Assembly: GCA_964550025.1 (NCBI GenBank)
Contig: CAZJYI010000236.1
Location: 1 to 13,044, forward strand
DNA length: 13,044 bases
Direction: 5' to 3'
DNA from: CAZJYI01 sp964550025
GTDB taxonomy: Bacteria > Verrucomicrobiota > Kiritimatiellia > UBA8416 > CAYOBW01
Under the pieces are notes generated by a model. The model saw only the letters and a list, made by a program, of their open reading frames with translations, did no database searches and was not told where the DNA came from. Numbering within the stretch: position 1 is the first letter of the stretch; each line of letters starts with the position of its first letter. The position numbers were made by a program, and so were the translations under genes. Below are positions 5,664-13,044 of the stretch, one piece after another.

Positions 5664-7523
5664 TCAGTCCACCTTCTCGAACCACACGCTTCTGAGCCAG
5701 AGTTCGGCGTCGCCGCCGGTTACGCAGGGCTCGACGGTGGTCGCCGTGGCGAGCTCGATCGGCACCGACTGGATGCGGTACTCGCCGTCGGTGTGCGGCA
5801 CGTGCTCGATTTCGTGCTCGGTGTTGGCCTTCTTGTCCCCGCTGACGTACAGGCTGAGATATCCCCAGTTGTTGCGGACGTTGCGTTCCGGTGCCGAAGC
5901 CCGGAGCTCGAAGTGGGCGAGATAGCGTCCGGCCGCCAGGTGGGGTCTGTGGCCGTGGGCGACGTAGCACGGCGCCTTGCTGCCGTTGCCGTGCCAGTAG
6001 GCGACGAGGCCCGACGCGTCCAGCGCAAGCGCCGCGCAGTGCGGCATGGCGGCGAAGGGCAGCATCTTGCGGTCGACCTGCCCGAGGACTTCCGCGTTGC
6101 GGTCCGTTGCGTGTCCCCTCTGCACCACGAGGTACGGGAAATCCTCGTGCCGAACGCCGAACGAGCCGTCACGCAGGAACTCGACAATGGCGCTACTGTC
6201 CTTGAGGAGCTCCGCGTAGTCGCAGAAGAAGATGTCGATACTCTCCATGCTGCCGTTCCGCCAGTGCGTCCAGGTGGTGATGTCTTCGCGGTTGGCGCAG
6301 AAGACGGCCCGCCGCTGGCAGCAGATGAGCGTGCCTTCTCGCGGGATATGCCTTGCCGCCCGGTAGGCCGCCCGCCCGACGACGTGCGGGCCGGCGTACA
6401 CGCGATGGCTTTCTCCGCCGCCCATGAAATAGCCCCTTTGAGTATGCGTGCACGACACGACCGCGATCATGGCCAGCGCATAGCCGAGCTCCGGCCACGG
6501 GGAGTGGCCGGGCTCCTGCCCGTCCGCCGACCGGCTTTCCGTCCATGCCTGGATCATGGCCACGGCGGCGAACGCCATGAGTGCCGCCGGATAGTGGAAT
6601 TGCAGCGCGTGCTGGCGCGGGTATCCGCTCGACATGGCGATGATGTACGGAAGTGCCGGAATGACGAGCAGGGGGAGCCAGGCCCGTCCGCGGCGAACAA
6701 CCAGAAAGGGCAGGTAGGCCGCGAAGAACCACAGCGAGACCTTCGCGCGCACCAGCAGGGCCTCCCGTCCGAAGGTGCCCGCGATGCTGGTCAGCCCCGC
6801 TTCGCTGTCACGGATGGCGAACAGGCTGACGCCGTTGATCAGCGGGTAGAGCCACAAGACGGCCGCGACGGCGTAGGCCAGCGACAGTGCGGCGTACACG
6901 TATCCGGCTTTCCACTTTCCTTTCCAGGCCTGGTAAACAAAGAAAGCGGGCAGGAGGAGCGCGGCATCTTCGCGCATTCCCAGGAGCAGCAGCAGGGGGA
7001 GGGGCGTCCAGGCTTTGCGGAAACAGGTGCAGTAGTACAGCGCGGGTACCAGGACGAGGTATGCGGAAACGAAATGGAACTCGCTGAGCAGCGTGCTCTG
7101 CGTGAACGGCGAGGCGGTGTAGAAGAACAGAATTGCCCAGCGTGCCGCGAGCGGCGTGCCGGAGCGGCGCATGGTCCGGAACAGGAACAACGCCCCGCCC
7201 ACGAGGAACAGCCATTGCACGACGATAAGCAGACACGGGCTGTTCCACAGATAGAAGAGGGGCGCGAGCGCGGCCAGTGAAAACGACAGGTGCGTCTTCA
7301 GGTAATTGTGCGTGACGAGGAACTTGAAACCGTTGCCGTGCGCCAGGTTCCAGACGGTGTTCGTGTAGTTGCCGTAGTCCGACATCAGGAAGTTCTGCCA
7401 GGAGAAGGCGCACAACGCCGAGTACAGCAGGTGCAGCGTGAAGACGAGGGTTCCCCCGGCGGCCGCGGCGGCGAGAATGCGGCGCGCGATTCGCGGTGTT
7501 TTCGCGTGACTCTGGTCGGGCAT
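5664..7523 (-). CDS. DUF2079 membrane protein, putative GT-C glycosyltransferase with C-terminal beta domain
   Basis: The product is 619 residues from ATG 7523; a GTG one codon earlier is possible. The N-terminal half has about nine or ten membrane helices and the pattern of DUF2079 proteins: an acidic DYGNYTNTVWN after helix 1 (about residues 49-59), a HNYLKTHLSFSL loop (72-83), LSEFHF (147-152), a conserved MREDAALLLPAFF (183-195), and a SGYPRQHALQFHY segment (299-311) before a late helix. DUF2079 proteins are thought to be GT-C type glycosyltransferases using lipid-linked sugars, with the catalytic acid in the first outer loop. About 270 residues then form a soluble, probably extracytoplasmic region. 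Its last 100 residues (from the A-A-G-R-Y near 530) look like a beta-sandwich and could bind carbohydrate; this is inferred from strand pattern. Its start overlaps the stop of the upstream GT39-like gene (TGATG), so the two are co-translated. Confidence 0.85.
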   Translation of the reverse strand: MPDQSHAKTPRIARRILAAAAAGGTLVFTLHLLYSALCAFSWQNFLMSDYGNYTNTVWNLAHGNGFKFLVTHNYLKTHLSFSLAALAPLFYLWNSPCLLIVVQWLFLVGGALFLFRTMRRSGTPLAARWAILFFYTASPFTQSTLLSEFHFVSAYLVLVPALYYCTCFRKAWTPLPLLLLLGMREDAALLLPAFFVYQAWKGKWKAGYVYAALSLAYAVAAVLWLYPLINGVSLFAIRDSEAGLTSIAGTFGREALLVRAKVSLWFFAAYLPFLVVRRGRAWLPLLVIPALPYIIAMSSGYPRQHALQFHYPAALMAFAAVAMIQAWTESRSADGQEPGHSPWPELGYALAMIAVVSCTHTQRGYFMGGGESHRVYAGPHVVGRAAYRAARHIPREGTLICCQRRAVFCANREDITTWTHWRNGSMESIDIFFCDYAELLKDSSAIVEFLRDGSFGVRHEDFPYLVVQRGHATDRNAEVLGQVDRKMLPFAAMPHCAALALDASGLVAYWHGNGSKAPCYVAHGHRPHLAAGRYLAHFELRASAPERNVRNNWGYLSLYVSGDKKANTEHEIEHVPHTDGEYRIQSVPIELATATTVEPCVTGGDAELWLRSVWFEKVD

Positions 7524-9127
7524 CACTCCGGTTCTTTCCGGGCGTAGATGGTGATATGGGGCTGGGCGAACGGCATTTCCCGGTCGCTGAAAGTGGCGAT
7601 GCAGGTCAGCTCGTTGCGTATTCCCTCGTACGCGGCCTGGGCTTCCTCGTCGTGGTAGGGCGAGTGTCGGTCGAAGAAGCGGTCGTGCGCGAGTGAGCTG
7701 GTGATCACGTAGTCGAATTTCCCCGACTCCAGGCGGCTGCGCCCCTTGGGTTCACCGAGGTAGCGGAACCGGATGTCCCTGGCGCCTTCCTTGTCGGCCG
7801 ACAGCGTGTAGCGCTCGCGCAGCACGACGGAGGGCGTTTCGAGATTCTCCCGGCACCACTGCCGCGCCAGGATGCGCGTGTCGGGCCTGGCGAGGGCCCG
7901 GCTCTCACCGACCGACTCGGCCAGGAAGACCGCTGCCACTATCGGCACCCCGATGAGTGGTATGAAGCGGCGGCCCTTGCTTTCGCTCCAACGCGGCCAT
8001 CGCCAGTCTCCGAGGCACGCGATCGCGCAGGCGAACGCCGTGACGGGCATGATGTCATTGGCCCTGATGATGTCGCGTGACGCCACGATGGCCATGGCCA
8101 GGAGCGTGCAGAAGATCAAGGCCGACAGCCCCCATATTGTGACACGACGATCTCGGTTCGCGGTCTTCACGTGGCCCGCCACCACCCATGCGGCGCAGAC
8201 GCCGAGCAGCCAGCCGCCCCGGGCGCCCGCGATACGCAGGAAGGCGGGGATATTGCGGGCCAGTTTCGTTCCGAGGGGTGTCTGCTCGCCCATGATGCTG
8301 GCCTGCCACTCCATGAACTCCGGCAGTTTTGCTATGAAGTAGGCGGGCTCCCGGCGGAGCAGCGGTGTCGTCATGAGCGCTCCGGCAACGGAGCCGACGG
8401 CGACGGCGACGGCGGATGCAACGGCCCATTTCCAGCCCTTGGATCGCAGCAGCAGGAGCCAGGCGATGCCCGGGAAGACGAGTCCGAGCACCGCCTGGTA
8501 CTTGATGCCGAAGCCCAACCCCACGGCCAATCCGGCGGCAAGCGAGTACACGGGGACCCGCCGCTCCTCGGACATGAGCCCGGCGCAGAGCCAGCACAGC
8601 AGTAGCATGGCCACAAGCGGCACGTCGTTCATGCCGTAGTGGCTGAAGTAGGCGTTGACCGGTTCCAACAGCAGCAACGCTCCGAGCAGTGCTGCCGCGG
8701 TGCTGCCGATGCGCCGGGCCATGACGGGGATGAGGATCGCCACGGCCGCGAGGATGAAGGCCACGGAGACGTATCGCATGCGCAGCGCCCAGCACCAGCG
8801 GTGAACGTCGTCGAGGCTTTCGTCTCCGGTCAGGCGCGAATAGCGCCGCAGCACCTTTCCGAGGATGTAGGCCGTGCCGTAGGGGTACAAGGTGCGGCAG
8901 ACGTCCTCCTTGTAGATGCGCCGGATGTCCGAGCTGCCGTGGTACACCGACCTGGCCACGACGGTCTGTTTGGCCACGTCCGGGTGGTAGACCATGTCGG
9001 GCTCGCCGTGCCGGATCCCGGTCAGGCGCAGTGCCAGTCCGAGCAGCAGCGGGACAAGGAGCAGGACGGCGGCCGCGAGCTTTCGTCCGGCGGAAGAGTG
9101 TTCTCTGTTCCTCATGGCGGCGTACAT
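7523..9127 (-). CDS. GT39/PMT-like polytopic glycosyltransferase (GT-C fold)
   Basis: The product is 534 residues from the ATG at 9127 (MYAAMRNREH). A GTG at 9151 would add eight residues and has an AAGG nearby, so the start is not certain. Hydrophobic helix 1 (about residues 16-36) is followed by PDMVYHPDVAKQ (43-54), an outer loop whose Asp is the likely GT-C catalytic acid. About nine further helices follow. Other PMT/ArnT-like features are YPYGTAY (about 81-87), NAYFSHYGMNDVP (158-170), FGIKYQA (206-212) and RANDIMPV (355-362). The tail (about residue 410 onward, with PDTRILARQW) is a soluble extracytoplasmic domain as in many family 39 relatives. Such enzymes transfer sugars from polyprenyl-phosphate carriers to protein or glycan acceptors on the outer face of the inner membrane. 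The acceptor cannot be determined. The next gene (DUF2079) overlaps by TGATG, and the plus-strand GT2 gene could supply the donor. Confidence 0.85.
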   Translation of the reverse strand: MYAAMRNREHSSAGRKLAAAVLLLVPLLLGLALRLTGIRHGEPDMVYHPDVAKQTVVARSVYHGSSDIRRIYKEDVCRTLYPYGTAYILGKVLRRYSRLTGDESLDDVHRWCWALRMRYVSVAFILAAVAILIPVMARRIGSTAAALLGALLLLEPVNAYFSHYGMNDVPLVAMLLLCWLCAGLMSEERRVPVYSLAAGLAVGLGFGIKYQAVLGLVFPGIAWLLLLRSKGWKWAVASAVAVAVGSVAGALMTTPLLRREPAYFIAKLPEFMEWQASIMGEQTPLGTKLARNIPAFLRIAGARGGWLLGVCAAWVVAGHVKTANRDRRVTIWGLSALIFCTLLAMAIVASRDIIRANDIMPVTAFACAIACLGDWRWPRWSESKGRRFIPLIGVPIVAAVFLAESVGESRALARPDTRILARQWCRENLETPSVVLRERYTLSADKEGARDIRFRYLGEPKGRSRLESGKFDYVITSSLAHDRFFDRHSPYHDEEAQAAYEGIRNELTCIATFSDREMPFAQPHITIYARKEPE

Positions 9128-9240
9128 TAGCCGGAATCCCGCGTGCCGCACAGACCTTTTTGACTGCCGGCCGCACGGGATACGGCCCGGGACCTGGCGG
9201 GTGCATGGTTATGACGCTGGTGTCAGGGGAGGGAGAAACC

Positions 9241-9355
9241 GCAGAATGATGAACACTGAATGATGAATGCTGAATTGTGAGGTCTGTCTCCGGGCATGCC
9301 CCTCCCCTCTCACTTCGACATTGAGCATTCAGTATTCATCATTCGACATTTCCCT
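9241..9355. repeat. Inverted heptamer element (NNNTGAA arm, palindromic loop, TTCNNNN arm)
   Basis: The left arm is five heptamers ending in TGAA or TGAG at 9247, 9254, 9261, 9268 and 9275. The right arm is heptamers at 9314, 9321, 9328, 9335 and 9342, each starting with TTC or TTG, followed by degenerate TTTCCCT. The right arm is an imperfect reverse complement of the left. The loop of 32 nt holds a perfect GGGCATGCCC palindrome (9292-9301). The element fills the middle of the 322-bp spacer between the histidine kinase gene and the GT39-like gene, both on the minus strand. A transcript through it could fold into a long imperfect hairpin. I see no gene in this spacer; from 9128 to 9240 nothing else is recognisable. 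Confidence 0.85.
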
Positions 9356-9360
9356 TCCCC

Positions 9361-9387
9361 AAAACCGCACACCCGCTGAACCGGGTG
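9361..9387 (-). terminator. Possible intrinsic terminator after the kinase operon
   Basis: Reading the minus strand after the histidine kinase stop at 9450, CACCCG and CGGGTG (9382-9387 and 9370-9375) form a perfect 6-bp stem with a 6-nt loop. They are followed by TGCGGTTTT (9369-9361). The stem is short and the T tract is only four bases after a GC-rich gap, so termination may be weak or shared with the inverted heptamer element just beyond. Confidence 0.4.
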
Positions 9388-9449
9388 AAAGAGGCGGGGC
9401 CGTACGTTGGCCAGGGACCTGTCCGCGCTGACGGAGGCACATTCCGCGT

Positions 9450-11516
<2,067 letters not shown>

Positions 11517-11518
11517 GC

Positions 11519-12634
11519 TCATTCCTCAGGTTGCGCGCCAATGCGGAAATGCAGGCGCAGCGTATCCAGTCGCTTGTCGCCAATGCCGGGAACCTTCGCC
11601 AGTTCGTCCAGGTTGCGGAAGCCGCCTTTCTCCTCTCGTACAGCCACGATCCGGGCGGCCAGAAGCTCGCCGATCCCGGCCACACGCTCGATATCCGCGG
11701 CGGTTGCCGTGTTGATGTCCGGCAGTGCCGGCAAGGGGGCGACGCGATTTCGGACCGTGCGGTTTCGGCGTGCCACTACAAGCGCGCCGGCGCCCACGAC
11801 GAGAAGCGTTGCGATCGCGGCCAGTGCCGGCCAGGGCACGCGTCGGCGCTTCCCGCCCAGGACTCGGGTCAGATCCGTAATGAACTCCAGGATCGATCCA
11901 CAGCGCTCATCGGGGTCGCGCCGCAACGCATGCTCGAACACGGCATCCACTGCCCGGGGCAAGGACGCGTCGTGCCGGGAGGGTGGCTCGAAGACGCCGA
12001 GCGGCAGTACGCCGGTCAGCAGTTCGTACGCGATCACCGCGAACGAGAACACGTCCGCGCGAGCATCTACGGGCAGCCCGTGACGCTGTTCCGGGGCGGC
12101 ATAGTCCAGGGTGCCGCTGCTGGAGGACGACCGCGTCAGGCGGTTCGCCTGCGCCGTGGCGATGGCAAGCCCGAAATCCGCCAGTCGGATGCAGCCGCCC
12201 TTGCCAATCAGAATGTTGCTCGGTTTCAGGTCGCGGTGCAGGATTCCCTCGTCGTGGATATACGTCAGGGCATCCGCGATGTCGCGCAGGATGCGCAGAG
12301 CCCTGTCCCGTGGGAGTTTCGCTCCTTCCTGAAGCTCATCGCGAAGGCTGTGCCCTTCGACGTATTCCATGACGAAGTACGCCCGGTCGTCGATCTCTCC
12401 GCAGTCGATGACGGGGACGATGTTCGGATGCTGCAGGTGGGCCAGCACGTGTGCCTCGTCGTCCGTTCGCGTGGCCGGGACGTGCCCTCCGCTCAGCTCG
12501 GGTGGCAGCACTTTGACAGCCACCGGACGATCGAGGCTTTCCTGGCGGGCCAGGTACACGCGTCCCATTCCGCCGCTTCCCAGCAGCTTCTCGATGTGAA
12601 AGCCGGGAATCGCAATATCCGCCGTGTCCGTCAC
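11519..12634 (-). CDS. Membrane Ser/Thr protein kinase with C-terminal ComEA-type helix-hairpin-helix domain
   Basis: The product is 371 residues from GTG 12634, which has GGTGG 7 nt upstream (12642-12646). A TTG at 12688 would add 18 unconvincing residues. Residues 10-258 form a complete Hanks-type kinase: glycine loop GSGGMGRVY (19-27), Lys41 in AVKV, Glu60, catalytic HRDLKPSN (133-140), DFG (153-155) and APE (180-182), so it should be active. The activation segment carries a Ser/Thr-rich run (167-175). A basic stretch precedes one membrane helix (267-288). Residues 306-366 match ComEA helix-hairpin-helix repeats: INTATAADIERVAGIG, then GGFRNLDELAKVPGIG. ComEA itself is a membrane anchor followed by this DNA-binding domain outside the membrane, so the fusion predicts a cytoplasmic kinase with an outside DNA-binding sensor. 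Other bacterial kinases use PASTA or WD40 domains in this place. Its stop overlaps the histidine kinase gene. The IS end at 12750 lies 115 bp upstream and may affect expression. Confidence 0.92.
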   Translation of the reverse strand: MTDTADIAIPGFHIEKLLGSGGMGRVYLARQESLDRPVAVKVLPPELSGGHVPATRTDDEAHVLAHLQHPNIVPVIDCGEIDDRAYFVMEYVEGHSLRDELQEGAKLPRDRALRILRDIADALTYIHDEGILHRDLKPSNILIGKGGCIRLADFGLAIATAQANRLTRSSSSSGTLDYAAPEQRHGLPVDARADVFSFAVIAYELLTGVLPLGVFEPPSRHDASLPRAVDAVFEHALRRDPDERCGSILEFITDLTRVLGGKRRRVPWPALAAIATLLVVGAGALVVARRNRTVRNRVAPLPALPDINTATAADIERVAGIGELLAARIVAVREEKGGFRNLDELAKVPGIGDKRLDTLRLHFRIGAQPEE

Positions 12635-12749
12635 CCTCAAACCACCACAGTACCCCTCAATACACAATGCACTAATTAGCGACCCCAATCGTTAGCCTAC
12701 CCGCGTTCCGCGCGACGCGCAAGTCCGGATTCCGCCTTGGAAACACGCC

Positions 12750-12803
12750 GGGCGCATGGCAGTTGCGTGGGTTGATTCCCCAAAGAGCTGACAGGCGAGT
12801 TTC
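12750..12803 (-). repeat. Right copy of 54-bp IS-end inverted repeat
   Basis: This is the exact reverse complement of bases 1-54. It starts with GGGCGC at the outer IS tip and runs into the stop codon of the transposase gene. The point of divergence from the left copy, between 12749 and 12750, marks the likely IS boundary. A target-site duplication cannot be tested because the far end of neither IS copy is in the window. Confidence 0.85.
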
Positions 12804-13044
12804 ACGAAGCTAGATCGAGCGCGTCGTCATCATGCGGGAAGAGCAAGTGCCACCTTTCGTTGCGGTGGAGAGTTGCCAAGGCGAGGAAGGCTTCATCGCC
12901 CTTCAGGCTCCAGAACTGTCCCCTGAGCTTGAAGCGGCTTTGGTACTGGGAACATGTTGATTCGATGGCACCTGAGCCAAGCGGCTGCCCGTCCTTCTTT
13001 CCCTGTTTGTAGCTCATGCGGTTCTTGTGGTCGTCGAAGTAGCC
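12802..13044 (-). CDS. Transposase C-terminus (ISKra4-like), truncated by window edge
   Basis: The reading frame is open to the window edge, giving about 80 C-terminal residues; the start is outside. The preserved part includes YFDDHKNRMSYKQGKKDG, then LGSGAIEST and SRFKLRGQFWS, ending near FPHDDDALDLAS. The G-S-G-x-x-E-S/A block with a downstream R-x-K-x-x-G-x-x-W matches the C-terminal catalytic-Glu region of ISKra4-type DDE transposases; closely related ISLre2-like families share a similar block, so the subgroup is less certain. A Met at 13017 is internal, not the start. The stop TGA (12802-12804) lies about 50 bp from the IS tip. Nothing suggests the copy is broken within the visible part. 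Confidence 0.85.
   Translation of the reverse strand, partial: GYFDDHKNRMSYKQGKKDGQPLGSGAIESTCSQYQSRFKLRGQFWSLKGDEAFLALATLHRNERWHLLFPHDDDALDLAS

Noticed and set aside
5592..7280. Long plus-strand open frame of 562 codons opposite the DUF2079 gene
   Set aside because: Its translation is rich in Arg, Gly, Val and Glu without domain features, and it is antisense to a gene with clear DUF2079 motifs. Open antisense frames of this size are expected in GC-rich DNA.
12694..12722. Possible promoter for the kinase operon: TTGCGC, 17 nt, TAGGCT on the minus strand
   Set aside because: Spacing is ideal but each hexamer matches the consensus at only three of six positions, which is too weak to list in GC-rich DNA.

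Overview
The window looks like chromosomal DNA from a GC-rich, uncultured-type bacterium, most likely of the PVC group (Kiritimatiellota, Lentisphaerota or Verrucomicrobiota) or a planctomycete-like relative. That is an inference from the mixture seen here: a secreted YWTD propeller with a small beta-rich C-terminal domain, a eukaryote-like Ser/Thr kinase, a DUF2079 membrane protein, a LAB_N protein, and spacers filled with 7-nt periodic repeats. No rRNA, tRNA, CRISPR array or phage gene is visible.

The two ends carry the same 54-bp sequence in inverted orientation (1-54 and 12750-12803). At the right end it is the terminus of an insertion sequence whose transposase C-terminus runs off the window. 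The left end starts 54 bp inside a second, oppositely oriented terminus. About 12.7 kb therefore lies between two inverted IS ends, although the left boundary may simply be an assembly break at the repeat.

Region 1 (106-1700, minus strand) holds a small three-helix membrane protein followed by an exported six-bladed YWTD propeller. Region 2 (1856-4367, plus) holds a multi-pass membrane protein with tandem 33-residue HEAT repeats and an unrecognised soluble protein. Region 3 (4441-9127) is a convergent glycosylation-type cassette. On the plus strand a GT2 polyprenyl-phosphate glycosyltransferase overlaps a LAB_N small membrane protein. On the minus strand a GT39/PMT-like GT-C membrane protein overlaps a DUF2079 GT-C-like membrane protein. 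Together they supply the parts expected of a three-step system: load a sugar on a lipid carrier, flip it, and transfer it outside the membrane. Region 4 (9450-12634, minus) is a two-gene signalling operon. A Ser/Thr kinase with a membrane helix and a C-terminal ComEA-type helix-hairpin-helix domain overlaps a soluble PAS-GAF-histidine kinase-receiver protein.

Two spacers hold degenerate heptamer repeats. One is a direct CAGTNNN array (5448-5540) that also encodes the tail of the LAB_N protein. The other is an inverted NNNTGAA / TTCNNNN array (9241-9355) around a GGGCATGCCC palindrome. The best candidates for something undescribed are the kinase-ComEA fusion with its histidine kinase partner, the LAB_N/GT2/GT-C cassette, and the heptamer elements.
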